Assembly: GCA_002354805.1 (NCBI GenBank)
Contig: DEMH01000012.1
Span: forward strand, 135,269-199,268
DNA length: 64,000 bases
Origin: Gammaproteobacteria bacterium UBA2675
Lineage (GTDB): Bacteria > Pseudomonadota > Gammaproteobacteria > Pseudomonadales > Pseudohongiellaceae
Direction of reading: 5' to 3'
Shown here: positions 17,713-26,738 of the stretch, in pieces
How positions within the stretch are numbered: position 1 is the first letter of the stretch
Layout: each line of letters begins with the position of its first letter
Position numbers and translations under genes: made by a program
The notes under the pieces: generated by a model
Databases searched by the model: none
What the model was told of the DNA's origin: nothing
Seen by the model: only the letters and a program-made list of their open reading frames with translations

Positions 17713-18943
17713 GTCAGAACATGTTGCCACTACGGCAACCGCGCAGGATCCGTTCAGTGGTCCCGACCTGACCGGCCATTTTGGTCGATTTGGCGGGATC
17801 TTTGTTGGCGAAACGCTGATGGCAGCTGTAGAAGAGCTCGATCGCGTCTATCGTCAACTGTCTGGCGATCCGCAGTTCTGGCGTGACTTCGACTACGACA
17901 TGGCGCATTACGTTGGCCGGCCATCCCCGCTGTATCACGCTGAAAGACTGAGCGAACATGCCGGCGGCGCAAAGATCATTCTCAAGCGGGAAGATCTCAA
18001 TCACACCGGTGCGCACAAGATCAACAACACCATCGGGCAGGCACTGCTGGCCAAATACATGGGCAAGCCGCGCATCATCGCCGAAACCGGTGCCGGTCAG
18101 CACGGAGTGGCCAGCGCCACGGTAGCGGCCCGGCTGGGGTTGGAGTGTCATGTCTACATGGGAGCCGAGGACGTCAAACGTCAGGCAGCCAACGTCTACC
18201 GCATGAAACTGCTGGGTGCCAATGTGGTGTCTGTGACTTCCGGGTCCCGCACTTTGAAGGATGCCATGAATGAGGCGCTGCGCGACTGGGCAACCAACGT
18301 CGATAACACCTATTACATTATTGGCACGGTGGCCGGCCCGCACCCTTATCCCATGCTGGTACGTGATTTTCAGGCCATCATTGGCCGCGAAGCCCGTGAG
18401 CAGTCGCTGGCCGAGTACGGCAAATTGCCGGATGCGCTGGTCGCCTGTGTGGGTGGTGGATCCAATGCCATTGGCCTGTTCCATCCCTTCCTGCGTGACA
18501 AAGACGTGGCGATTTATGGTGTCGAAGCTGGCGGTGACGGCGTCGAGACCGGCCGTCATGCGGCGCCGCTGTCGGCGGGCAAGCCCGGTGTATTGCACGG
18601 CAACCGAACCTACATCATGAGCGATGACAATGGTCAGATTCTGGAGACGCATTCGGTGTCAGCCGGCCTGGACTACCCCGGTGTGGGCCCTGAACACGCC
18701 TGGCTGAAAGATGCCGGCCGTGCCAACTATGTGTCGGTCACTGATACCGAAGCCCTGGATGCATTCCGCTTGCTGACACGCAAGGAAGGCATCATTCCGG
18801 CCCTCGAGTCGGCGCATGCGATAGCCTATGCCATCAAGCTGGCAGCGACCATGTCGCCTGATCAGACGGTACTGGTCAACCTGTCCGGTCGCGGCGACAA
18901 GGATATCCATACGGTTGCCGGCATCGATGGCATTACCGTCTAG
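17699..18943 (+). CDS. trpB: Tryptophan synthase beta subunit
   Basis: PLP enzyme condensing indole with serine. The PLP lysine is Lys107 in HTGAHKINNTIGQ, followed by ETGAGQHGVA and the phosphate-binding GGGSNAIG. Although the frame is open from 17579, the family N-terminus (DPFSGPDLTGHFGRFGG) fits a GTG start at 17699, eight bases after GAGG, giving 414 residues. The start lies inside trpF, so the two are translationally coupled. Confidence 0.96.
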   Translation: MSVSESEHVATTATAQDPFSGPDLTGHFGRFGGIFVGETLMAAVEELDRVYRQLSGDPQFWRDFDYDMAHYVGRPSPLYHAERLSEHAGGAKIILKREDLNHTGAHKINNTIGQALLAKYMGKPRIIAETGAGQHGVASATVAARLGLECHVYMGAEDVKRQAANVYRMKLLGANVVSVTSGSRTLKDAMNEALRDWATNVDNTYYIIGTVAGPHPYPMLVRDFQAIIGREAREQSLAEYGKLPDALVACVGGGSNAIGLFHPFLRDKDVAIYGVEAGGDGVETGRHAAPLSAGKPGVLHGNRTYIMSDDNGQILETHSVSAGLDYPGVGPEHAWLKDAGRANYVSVTDTEALDAFRLLTRKEGIIPALESAHAIAYAIKLAATMSPDQTVLVNLSGRGDKDIHTVAGIDGITV

Positions 18944-18969
18944 CAGAGCACAGGGAGAGGCAAGCAAAC

Positions 18970-19782
18970 ATGAGTAGAATCAGCAAAACGATTGCGGCCG
19001 CCAAACAGGCGGGCCGCAAGGTTCTGGTACCGTATCTGGTAGCTGGAGACCCTGACCGGGACACCACGGTGGCCCTGATGCACCAGCTGGTCAGCAACGG
19101 TGCTGACATCATCGAGCTGGGTGTGCCATTCAGCGACCCATCCTCTGACGGTCCGGTGATTCAGCTGGGCGCCGAGCGCGCGCTGCGCCAGGGTGTCGGC
19201 ATGAAGACAGTGCTGTCCATCGTCAGCGAATTTCGTCAGCGTGACGATAAAACGCCAATTGTGCTGATGGGTTATCTGAACCCACTGGAAATCATGGGTT
19301 ACGAGAACTTCGTCAGCCAGGCCAGCTCGGCAGGCGTGGACGGCGTGCTGGTGGTGGATTTGCCGGTCAGCGAGGCGAAAGAGTTGCTCGCGCTCACGCA
19401 GCCGGCCCAGATGGATATCATTTTCCTGGTGGCGCCCACGACAACCGAAAAGCGCCTCCAGGGTATCTGTGAGCACAGCTCAGGTTACCTGTACTACGTG
19501 TCGCTGAAGGGCGTCACCGGAGCTGCCATCACTGACGCAGACTCAATTGCCGAGCGTGTCAAAGCACTTCGCGAGCGCACTGAGCTGCCTGTGGTGGTGG
19601 GCTTTGGCATCAAGGATGAAGCCAGCGCAACTTCAATGGCAGCCATCAGTGACGGGGTTATCGTGGGTAGTGCGCTGGTACAGAAAATCGGCGAACTGAC
19701 TGATTCTGGCGCCCGTGATAAGGCCGCTGTAGCGCAGGCCTGCGAGCTGATCGGGCGTCTGCGCAAGGCGCTTGACGCATAG
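18970..19782 (+). CDS. trpA: Tryptophan synthase alpha subunit
   Basis: Cleaves indole-3-glycerol phosphate to indole, which passes through a tunnel to TrpB. Catalytic Glu in IIELGVPFSDPSSDGPVIQ and Asp in GVLVVDLP, with VGFGIKD and GVIVGSALV in the phosphate site. 270 residues, normal length. It sits 26 bases after trpB with the ribosome binding site GGGAGAGG upstream. Confidence 0.98.
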   Translation: MSRISKTIAAAKQAGRKVLVPYLVAGDPDRDTTVALMHQLVSNGADIIELGVPFSDPSSDGPVIQLGAERALRQGVGMKTVLSIVSEFRQRDDKTPIVLMGYLNPLEIMGYENFVSQASSAGVDGVLVVDLPVSEAKELLALTQPAQMDIIFLVAPTTTEKRLQGICEHSSGYLYYVSLKGVTGAAITDADSIAERVKALRERTELPVVVGFGIKDEASATSMAAISDGVIVGSALVQKIGELTDSGARDKAAVAQACELIGRLRKALDA

Positions 19783-19803
19783 ACTGGCGGAAAATGTTAT
19801 AGT
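19772..19803 (+). promoter_or_regulatory. Candidate promoter for accD-folC-dedD-cvpA
   Basis: TTGACG at 19772-19777, overlapping the end of trpA, is followed after 17 bases by TGTTAT (19795-19800). The better -10 match TATAGT at 19798-19803 gives a 20-base spacer. Either could drive accD, 62-70 bases downstream, independently of the trp genes. Confidence 0.4.
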
Positions 19804-19864
19804 ACCCGACCCGAGGCCATAACTTGGGCTTTAAACATCAGGAATCGATTGACAGGAATCAGGT

Positions 19865-20743
19865 ATGAGCTGGATTAACAAAATCCTTCCCTCCATTCGT
19901 AACAGCAGTGCGGCGCCCGATGGTGCCAAACAGAAATCCAGTGTGCCCGAAGGGCTCTGGAAGAAATGCCCACGCTGTGAGGCAGTCCTGTATCGCCCCG
20001 ATCTCGAGCGTAATCACGATGTCTGCCCCAAGTGCGACCATCACATGCGTATTACGGCACGCCGCCGTCTGGACCTGTTTCTGGACGATGACAGTGCACA
20101 AGAACTGTTCGAGGATATCGAGCCGATAGATATCCTGAAGTTCAAGGATCTCAAAAAGTACAAAGATCGTCTGTCCGCTGCGCAGAAAAGCACCGGAGAG
20201 AAGGACGCCCTGGTAGTTGTGCAGGGTAAGGTCTGCGATGTCGAGGCGGTGGTAGCCGCTTTTGAGTTCGGCTTTATCGGTGGCTCCATGGGCGCCGTGG
20301 TGGGTGAGAAATTTGTGCAGGCGATCAATACCTGCATCCAGCAGCGTCTGCCGCTGATCTGTTTCTCTACCAGTGGCGGCGCCCGTATGCAGGAAGCACT
20401 GGTATCCCTGATGCAGATGGCCAAGACCTCTGCTGCGCTGGAGCGTCTGCGTGGCGAAGGCCTGCCGTTCATATCCGTGCTGGTAGATCCGGTTTACGGT
20501 GGTGTCTCAGCCAGTCTGGCTATGCTGGGTGACATTAACGTCGCCGAACCACGCGCTCTGGTAGGTTTCACAGGTCCCGATGTGATTCGTCAGACGGTCC
20601 GCGTCAAACTGCCGGAAGGTTTCCAGCGCAGCGAATTTCTGCTGGAGCATGGCGCCATAGATATGATCGTGCATCGCAAAGATATGCGCCGCACCGTCGC
20701 TGGTCTGGTTTCAAAACTGATGCAACTGCCGCCGGCTGCCTGA
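19865..20743 (+). CDS. accD: Acetyl-CoA carboxylase carboxyltransferase beta subunit
   Basis: Half of the carboxyltransferase that makes malonyl-CoA for fatty-acid synthesis. An N-terminal zinc ribbon is formed by Cys35, Cys38, Cys54 and Cys57. The crotonase-like core has TSGGARMQEALVSLMQMAK and PVYGGVSASLAMLGD. 292 residues is usual. folC follows after three bases, as in many gammaproteobacteria. Confidence 0.98.
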   Translation: MSWINKILPSIRNSSAAPDGAKQKSSVPEGLWKKCPRCEAVLYRPDLERNHDVCPKCDHHMRITARRRLDLFLDDDSAQELFEDIEPIDILKFKDLKKYKDRLSAAQKSTGEKDALVVVQGKVCDVEAVVAAFEFGFIGGSMGAVVGEKFVQAINTCIQQRLPLICFSTSGGARMQEALVSLMQMAKTSAALERLRGEGLPFISVLVDPVYGGVSASLAMLGDINVAEPRALVGFTGPDVIRQTVRVKLPEGFQRSEFLLEHGAIDMIVHRKDMRRTVAGLVSKLMQLPPAA

Positions 20744-20746
20744 TAA

Positions 20747-22198
20747 ATGACGCAGGCCGCCACCCTGGCGCAATGGCTGGACTATATCCAGCGCTTACAC
20801 CCTTCTGAAATCGACATGGGCCTGGATCGGGTGAGGCAGGTCGCGCAGCGACTGGGCATCACCCGTCCGGCACCTGTCGTTATCACCGTCACTGGCACCA
20901 ACGGCAAGGGCAGTCACGTGGCTGCGCTGGAGGCACTGTCGCTGGCTCTGAATCTCCGAGTTGGCACCTATACCTCTCCTCATATCCTGAATTACAACGA
21001 GCGTGTGCGACTCAAGGGTCAGGACATCTCCGACCAGCCGTTAATTGATGCTTTTGAGCGTATTGAACAGGCGCGCGGTGATATCTCTCTCAGCTATTTT
21101 GAGTTTGGCACGCTGGCAGCACTGATGATTTTTCAGCAGACCCCGCTGGATGTCGTGGTATTGGAGGTCGGTCTGGGTGGTCGACTCGATGCCGTGAACA
21201 TCATCGATGCCGACGTCGCCATTATTAGCAGCATTGGCCTGGATCATCAGGAATACCTTGGCAACAGTCGCGAATCGGTGGCGCGCGAAAAAGCCGGCAT
21301 TATGCGCGCTGGCAAGCCGGTTGTGTGTGTCGATGCCAATCCGCCAGCCAATCTGCTGGAGATAGCCGAATCGCTGGCCAGCCCGCTTTATTTGATTGGC
21401 CGGGAATTTAATGCGATCGACGACGGTCCCGTGTGGCGCTGTGAATTGACGGCTGCCAGCACGCACTCCGGCGTCGCCGGTACGGCGGCAGATTCCCTGA
21501 CGAGTGCGGGCGGTGAAAGCCGCGTGAGCGGGCCCCGGTGGCAACTGAACAATCTGCCCATGCCACGCCTGCAGGCGCGCAATGTTGCTGGTGCTTTGCA
21601 GGCCGCGGTGCTGAGCGGCTTGATTACTGACCAGGAACAGCTGAACTCAGTCCTGCCGTCCATGTTGCCGACGCTGCAACTGGCCGGGCGACTGCAGTAC
21701 CTGACAATTGCCTGTGAACAGGCCGCAGATCCGGCACAAAACAAAAGCATAACAGTACTGCTGGATGTGTCCCACAACCCTCAGGCGGCACTGTCGCTGG
21801 CAACAGAGCTGGCGAGCTGGCGCAAACGTGACGGGCAGGCGAGGCAGGGTAGCGAAACCCCAGCGGTCGGGCACAGCCCCCGCATCCGGGTGATTCTGGC
21901 GATGATGCAGGATAAAGATCATATTGGATACGTTACGCCTTTAGAAAAGCATGTCGATTTCTGGTATATTGCGCACGTCGATATGCCGCGCTGCATCGGT
22001 GCCGAACAACTCGCCGGGCGGCTGCGCGAAGCGGGTATTGGTGGGACCGCCGATACTGCCAGCATTCGTGCCTTTACGGATGTCGGCAGTGCACTCGACT
22101 CAGCCTGTCGTGAAGCGTCGCCGCATGATCTGCTTGTTGTATGTGGTTCTTTTTTCACCGTATCCGATGCGCTGCACTGGTTATCGCCGAAGACCTGA
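20747..22198 (+). CDS. folC: Dihydrofolate synthase / folylpolyglutamate synthase
   Basis: Mur-ligase-family enzyme that adds glutamate to dihydropteroate and then to tetrahydrofolate. TVTGTNGKGSHVAAL is the P-loop, TSPHILNYNERVRL the signature loop, and LLDVSHNPQAAL the C-terminal domain motif. At 483 residues it is longer than the E. coli protein (about 420). Insert-like stretches at about residues 235-265 and 360-380 (SAGGESRVSG; GQARQGSETP) account for the difference. Confidence 0.95.
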   Translation: MTQAATLAQWLDYIQRLHPSEIDMGLDRVRQVAQRLGITRPAPVVITVTGTNGKGSHVAALEALSLALNLRVGTYTSPHILNYNERVRLKGQDISDQPLIDAFERIEQARGDISLSYFEFGTLAALMIFQQTPLDVVVLEVGLGGRLDAVNIIDADVAIISSIGLDHQEYLGNSRESVAREKAGIMRAGKPVVCVDANPPANLLEIAESLASPLYLIGREFNAIDDGPVWRCELTAASTHSGVAGTAADSLTSAGGESRVSGPRWQLNNLPMPRLQARNVAGALQAAVLSGLITDQEQLNSVLPSMLPTLQLAGRLQYLTIACEQAADPAQNKSITVLLDVSHNPQAALSLATELASWRKRDGQARQGSETPAVGHSPRIRVILAMMQDKDHIGYVTPLEKHVDFWYIAHVDMPRCIGAEQLAGRLREAGIGGTADTASIRAFTDVGSALDSACREASPHDLLVVCGSFFTVSDALHWLSPKT

Positions 22199-22263
22199 TC
22201 AGCGTCGCCCGGAACACAGAGACAGACAGTGACAGCAACTGTTAAAAAAGAGGCCCTGCCGCT

Positions 22264-22980
22264 TTGAATCAGAACACCCGTCAACGACTGATTGGCACGC
22301 TGGTACTGGGCCTGCTCGCCCTGATATTACTGCCGATGATTTTCGACGGCGAAGGCAGTTACCAACCACCACTGCAAACCAATATTCCTGCAGAGCCAGC
22401 TCGCCCCGATGTTACCCGGGAGATGCCGACTCGACCGGTGATTACGGCCGATACTGATGCCATCCGCATAAGGCCACAGACCGAGCCTGAACAAGAACCC
22501 GCCCAAGCAACGGACGAGCCAGCTTCAGCCAGCGAACAGACTGAAGCTGGCACTGACAACGCAGGCCTCGCGCAGGCTGACTCCGACTCAACCGCGAGCG
22601 ACACCGCCGACGCCGCGCCACAGACTGCTGAAGCCGCTCCAGAAACTGCACAGGCCGCTGCAGAAACGGCTCAGGCCACAACAGGCAATCAGCAGGCGGA
22701 AGAAGTGACGTCGGCACTTGATTACCGTGGTCTGCCCGAAGCGTGGAGTGTTCGACTGGCGTCGTTTTCCAGTCAGGCCAATGCCAGCAATCTGTTGAAC
22801 CGCCTGGTGGGGGATGGGCATCGCGCCTATACCCGGCAGATCGATTCCAGTCAGGGTACTCTGACTGCTGTCTTTGTGGGTCCGCTGGTTGACCGTGCGG
22901 CAGCGCAGATGTTGCTGGAGTTGCTGCGCACTGAGTACGAACTCAATGGACTGGTGGTGCGCTACCAGATTGAGGAGTAA
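22264..22980 (+). CDS. dedD: DedD-like SPOR-domain membrane protein
   Basis: Bitopic inner-membrane protein whose C-terminal SPOR domain binds denuded septal peptidoglycan during division. N-terminal helix at about residues 9-26 (IGTLVLGLLALILLPMIF); a long Ala/Glu/Thr-rich linker (50-155); SPOR domain about 158-238, starting AWSVRLASFSSQANA. Translation starts at TTG (22264), with AAGAGG about ten bases upstream. Position between folC and cvpA is the standard dedD location. Confidence 0.9.
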   Translation: MNQNTRQRLIGTLVLGLLALILLPMIFDGEGSYQPPLQTNIPAEPARPDVTREMPTRPVITADTDAIRIRPQTEPEQEPAQATDEPASASEQTEAGTDNAGLAQADSDSTASDTADAAPQTAEAAPETAQAAAETAQATTGNQQAEEVTSALDYRGLPEAWSVRLASFSSQANASNLLNRLVGDGHRAYTRQIDSSQGTLTAVFVGPLVDRAAAQMLLELLRTEYELNGLVVRYQIEE

Positions 22981-22983
22981 CAG

Positions 22984-23460
22984 ATGCTGAACTGGGTCGA
23001 TGTAGCAATCCTGATTGTGGTAGGCATCTCCGCAGTCTTTGGTATCTCGCGCGGATTTGTTCGCGAAGTGCTGTCAGTGCTGGCATGGATAGCAGCCATA
23101 GTCGTGGCGCGACTCTACAGCCCGCATCTGGCACCGTTTTTCACAGTTACTGACAACGAAACCGCCCGCTATGCGCTGGCCTTTGCTGTGCTGTGTCTGA
23201 TTACCTTGATCGTCGGCGGCATCATCAACCATTTCATGGCGCGACTGGTCAGCATGGTGGGTCTGCAGATGACCGACCGGCTGCTGGGCACGCTGTTTGG
23301 CGTGGCTCGCGGCGTCATCATTGTTGCAATTGTTGTTTATTTTGCTGCCAGCTCCTACAGCCTGGAGCTCTGGTGGCAGGAGTCTGTTGCCATTCCTTAC
23401 ATTGAACGAGTTATCGAATGGGGACAATCCATGCTCGGCAGCGATCCTGCCGCAGTCTGA
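22984..23460 (+). CDS. cvpA: Colicin V production family membrane protein
   Basis: Inner-membrane protein of 158 residues with four predicted helices, starting with the typical WVDVAILIVVGISAVFGISRGFVREVLS. In E. coli it is needed for colicin V secretion and purF expression; its molecular role is unsettled. It starts three bases after dedD and precedes purF by 30 bases, the conserved arrangement. Confidence 0.94.
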   Translation: MLNWVDVAILIVVGISAVFGISRGFVREVLSVLAWIAAIVVARLYSPHLAPFFTVTDNETARYALAFAVLCLITLIVGGIINHFMARLVSMVGLQMTDRLLGTLFGVARGVIIVAIVVYFAASSYSLELWWQESVAIPYIERVIEWGQSMLGSDPAAV

Positions 23461-23490
23461 TTTTTTACGCTGGTTTATGGAGTATTTTGC

Positions 23491-24999
23491 ATGTGTGGTT
23501 TAGTTGGCATCGTTGGCAACTCAGATGTGGCCGTTTCTCTTTACGATACACTGACGGTGCTGCAACATCGCGGTCAGGATGCGGCAGGTATAGCAACCTG
23601 CGATAACGGCAAGCTGAATCTGCGCAAAGATAACGGTCTGGTCAAAGATGTTTTTCGAACCCGCCATATGCGGCGCCTGACCGGCAAGATGGGAATTGGC
23701 CACGTCCGCTATCCCACCGCCGGCAGCTCCAGTCCGGCGCTGGCGCAACCGTTCTACGTAAACTCTCCCTATGGCCTCTGCCTGGCCCACAACGGCAACC
23801 TGACCAACTCCGCCAAACTCTCCGAAGAACTGTATTCCGAAGACCTGCGTCACATCAACACCGATTCTGACTCCGAAGTCCTGCTCAACATTTTTGCCCA
23901 TGAACTGCAACAGGTTGGCCGCGTGGCGCCGACTGCCGAAGATGTTTTCCAGGCAGTGGAGGGCGTGCACCGTCGCTGTCGCGGTGGTTACGTGGCACTG
24001 GTCATGATCACCGGGTACGGCATTGTTGGTTTCCGCGACAAGAATGGTATCCGCCCGCTGGTGTTTGGCAAGAAAGAAGTGGAGGGCGGTCAGACCGAAT
24101 ACATGCTGGCGTCAGAGAGCGTAGCACTTGATTCACAAGGTTTTGATCTGGTGAGAGATGTGGCACCTGGTGAGGCTGTGTATATTGACGCCAAGGGCAA
24201 TCTGCATACCCGCATCTGCTCCGAGCCAGCGCCTTACGCACCCTGCATCTTCGAGCATGTTTATTTTGCGCGACCTGACTCCCTGATGGATGGAATATCA
24301 GTCTACAAGGCCCGCCTGCGAATGGGTGAACGCCTCGCAGACAAGGTCAAACGCCTGCGTCCGGACCACGACATCGACGTGGTCATTCCGATTCCCGACA
24401 CCAGCCGCACCTCCGCACTGGAGCTGGCCAACCATCTGGGCGTGAAATACCGCGAAGGTTTCGTCAAGAACCGCTACATCGGCCGCACCTTCATCATGCC
24501 CGGGCAGAGTGAACGTCGCAAATCCGTGCGCCAGAAACTCAATGCTATCGAACTCGAATTCCGCGGCAAGAACGTATTGCTGGTCGATGACTCCATCGTG
24601 CGTGGCACCACCTGCCGCCAGATCATCCAGATGGCCCGTGAAGCCGGCGCCCGCAAAGTGTACTTCGCCTCTGCAGCACCACCCGTGCGTTACCCCAATG
24701 TTTACGGCATCGACATGCCAGCTGCCACCGAGCTGATCGCCCATGATCGCACCGAACAGCAGGTGCAGGAGCTGATCGGCGCCGACTGGCTGGTGTTTCA
24801 GGATCTGCCCGACCTGATTGCGGCCGCCCACGAGGGCAACCCGAAAATCAAGCAGTTTGAATGCGCGGTCTTCAATGGTGAATACATAACCGGCGACGTC
24901 GACGACGAGTACCTCAAGGCACTGGAAGCCGCCCGCAACGATGCTGCCAAACAGGCGCGTACCAGCACCAAGGCAGAGCCGGCCAACGAAGAGGCGTGA
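23491..24999 (+). CDS. purF: Amidophosphoribosyltransferase
   Basis: First committed step of purine synthesis: glutamine nitrogen is transferred to PRPP. Cys2 (MCGLVGIVG) is the glutaminase nucleophile after Met removal, with GHVRYPTAGSSS and AHNGNLTN in the N-terminal domain. VLLVDDSIVRGTTCRQI is the PRPP-binding loop. 502 residues, normal. A purR operator was not recognised upstream. Confidence 0.98.
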   Translation: MCGLVGIVGNSDVAVSLYDTLTVLQHRGQDAAGIATCDNGKLNLRKDNGLVKDVFRTRHMRRLTGKMGIGHVRYPTAGSSSPALAQPFYVNSPYGLCLAHNGNLTNSAKLSEELYSEDLRHINTDSDSEVLLNIFAHELQQVGRVAPTAEDVFQAVEGVHRRCRGGYVALVMITGYGIVGFRDKNGIRPLVFGKKEVEGGQTEYMLASESVALDSQGFDLVRDVAPGEAVYIDAKGNLHTRICSEPAPYAPCIFEHVYFARPDSLMDGISVYKARLRMGERLADKVKRLRPDHDIDVVIPIPDTSRTSALELANHLGVKYREGFVKNRYIGRTFIMPGQSERRKSVRQKLNAIELEFRGKNVLLVDDSIVRGTTCRQIIQMAREAGARKVYFASAAPPVRYPNVYGIDMPAATELIAHDRTEQQVQELIGADWLVFQDLPDLIAAAHEGNPKIKQFECAVFNGEYITGDVDDEYLKALEAARNDAAKQARTSTKAEPANEEA

Positions 25000-25014
25000 A
25001 ATCGGCGCCGTGTG

Positions 25015-25052
25015 TGCTATAAAACAGAGACCATAAGAATAATGAGGTCTCT
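25015..25052 (+). promoter_or_regulatory. Extended -10 promoter and hairpin over the DUF418 ribosome binding site
   Basis: TGCTATAAA at 25015-25023 is an extended -10 element. AGAGACC (25026-25032) pairs perfectly with GGTCTCT (25046-25052), and that 3' arm takes in part of GAGG (25044-25047), the only plausible ribosome binding site before the ATG at 25058. A start site near 25030 would fall inside the 5' arm. The hairpin would therefore form fully only on longer readthrough transcripts from purF. Confidence 0.45.
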
Positions 25053-25057
25053 AAAAG

Positions 25058-26263
25058 ATGGAACCAACGGCACAACGTATAGACACACTTGACGTGCTGC
25101 GGGGCCTGGCGGTTCTGGGTATTCTGGTCATGAATATCCAGTTCTTTGCCATGCCCATGGCTGCATATCTCAATCCCTCTGCTTATGGCTCTCTGGACGG
25201 TATAAATGGTCTTGTCTGGGGTGTCAGTCATCTGTTGACCGACCAGAAGATGATGGCGCTGTTCTCCATGCTGTTCGGCGCAGGCATTGTTCTGTTCTGT
25301 GAACGTGCCGACGCTGCCGGCCGATCAGTAGCCAAATACTATTACCGTCGTAACCTCTGGCTATTGGTATTCGGGCTGCTGCACGGTTATCTGCTGTGGT
25401 CCGGCGACATCCTGTTTTTATATGCCGTCTGTGCCTGCCTGCTGTACCCATTGCGTAACAAACCGGTACGCACCCTGATCAAGCTGTCGGTGTTTTTCCT
25501 TGCGGTTTCGTCAGCGCTGTACCTGCTGACAGGTCTTGGCCTGCAGTCTATGTCCGGAGAAGAAATCGCTGCTGAAATCATGCCGCAGTGGCGCCCCACA
25601 GCAGAACAGATGGGCGAGGAACTGTCCGCATTTCAGGGCGGCTGGGTCAGCCAGATGAGTGTACGCGTCCCCATGACACAGGAAATGCAAGGGCTGGCTA
25701 TGTTCATGTGGGGCTTCTGGCGCGCCGGTGGCCTGATGCTGCTGGGTATGGCGCTGTTCAAGACGGACATCATTACGGGCAGGGCAGAGCGGGTGGTCTA
25801 CCTGCGCCTGATGTGGCTGGGGCTGGCTGTCGGTATGCCACTGGTCATATTCGGCATTTTCTGGAACTTCAACAACGACTGGCAGCTCACATCCATGTTC
25901 ATTGGCTCCCAGTTCAATTACTGGGGCAGCGTGCTGGTCAGCCTGATGTGGATGGCCATCATCGCGCTATTGCTGAATTCACACAGGATGTCCGCGCTGA
26001 CCAGCAGGCTGGCAGCAACCGGCCGGATGGCCTTCACCAACTACATCATGCAGACACTGATCTGTGGCTTCATTTTCTACGGCCACGGGCTGGGTTTAAT
26101 CGGGCAGGTGGAGCGCTGGGGGCAGTTGAGTATCGTGTTCGGTGTGTGGGCGCTGCAACTATGGTACTCGCCCATCTGGTTGCGCCACTACCGGTTCGGT
26201 CCGCTGGAATGGCTCTGGAGATCACTCACCTACGGCCAGCTGCAACCGCTGCGCCGCGTGTGA
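25058..26263 (+). CDS. DUF418 (YeiB-like) multi-pass membrane protein
   Basis: 401 residues starting RIDTLDVLRGLAVLGILVMNI, the hallmark of the DUF418/YeiB family, with roughly eight to ten hydrophobic segments and the C-terminal pattern GRMAFTNYIMQTLICGFIFY ... LWYSPIWLRHYRFGPLEWLWRSLTYG. The family is predicted to be transporters or acyltransferase-like membrane proteins but has no settled function. It is the last plus-strand gene before the repeat-filled convergent gap. Confidence 0.9.
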   Translation: MEPTAQRIDTLDVLRGLAVLGILVMNIQFFAMPMAAYLNPSAYGSLDGINGLVWGVSHLLTDQKMMALFSMLFGAGIVLFCERADAAGRSVAKYYYRRNLWLLVFGLLHGYLLWSGDILFLYAVCACLLYPLRNKPVRTLIKLSVFFLAVSSALYLLTGLGLQSMSGEEIAAEIMPQWRPTAEQMGEELSAFQGGWVSQMSVRVPMTQEMQGLAMFMWGFWRAGGLMLLGMALFKTDIITGRAERVVYLRLMWLGLAVGMPLVIFGIFWNFNNDWQLTSMFIGSQFNYWGSVLVSLMWMAIIALLLNSHRMSALTSRLAATGRMAFTNYIMQTLICGFIFYGHGLGLIGQVERWGQLSIVFGVWALQLWYSPIWLRHYRFGPLEWLWRSLTYGQLQPLRRV

Positions 26264-26286
26264 ATCGCACCGTTCGAGAGCGGGCC

Positions 26287-26302
26287 GGGAGGTGGGTGTC
26301 AG
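26287..26302. repeat. Sixteen-base remnant of the structured element
   Basis: GGGAGGTGGGTGTCAG here is identical to the outer arm of the second element at 26752-26767. It lies 15 bases outside the first element and 24 bases after the DUF418 stop. It could be the leftover end of a third copy or a recombination scar. Its short length makes chance possible but unlikely, given the location. Confidence 0.55.
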
Positions 26303-26317
26303 ATCACGATCTTATTG

Positions 26318-26514
26318 TAGAGCGGTCCGGATGGCGGGTGTTTATTGTCGCCCGGATCGCATCCTTTCACCGGACACCCGGCGGGGCGGAACTCGACTTC
26401 GCGGCTCCGCCGCTCAGGACTCAGACAGTCCTCCCGCTTATCGGGTGTCCGGCAAAAGGATAAACGCGCCCTGATTGGGCGACAATAAACACCCGCCATC
26501 CTCCCCTCGTGCCA
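26318..26514 (-). repeat. Structured palindromic element, copy 1 (reverse orientation)
   Basis: Outer arms 26329-26353 and 26477-26501 are a perfect 25-bp inverted repeat (GATGGCGGGTG... type). Inside, ATCCTTT (26361-26367) pairs with AAAGGAT (26455-26461), and CCGGACACCCG (26370-26380) with CGGGTGTCCGG (26442-26452). The centre carries further hairpins, including GGACT/AGTCC. Read on the minus strand it aligns over its full length to copy 2, including the flanks TGGCAC and CGGACCG(C/T)TCTA. No ORF is supported. It may be a structured RNA, or a non-autonomous mobile DNA element folding as single strand. Confidence 0.8.
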
Positions 26515-26738
26515 CACATGTGGCTCCGAGCAGATTCTATCCGACACCTGCATCGGCGTCAGTGTGTCCTGCGACGGATACGATCAGCTGACGAGCTGCT
26601 TCGAACCACATTCAAAGCGAGACGCTAATGACGGAGTCGCAAGGCGTAATTAGATCCTGACGAGATATAAAGACTTAGACCCTGTTTCGGGACCGGAGGC
26701 GCTAAAGTGCATGTTTGAATCCATGGCGTTCACGACGC
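26515..26738. other. Spacer between the two structured elements
   Basis: 224 bases with no convincing ORF, lower GC than the genes on both sides and several short inverted repeats. GCCACA/TGTGGC (26511-26524) next to copy 1 and GCGT/ACGC (26726-26738) next to copy 2 form similar small hairpins leading into TGGCAC of each element, so they are probably part of the repeated unit. Otherwise I recognise nothing in it. Confidence 0.4.
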
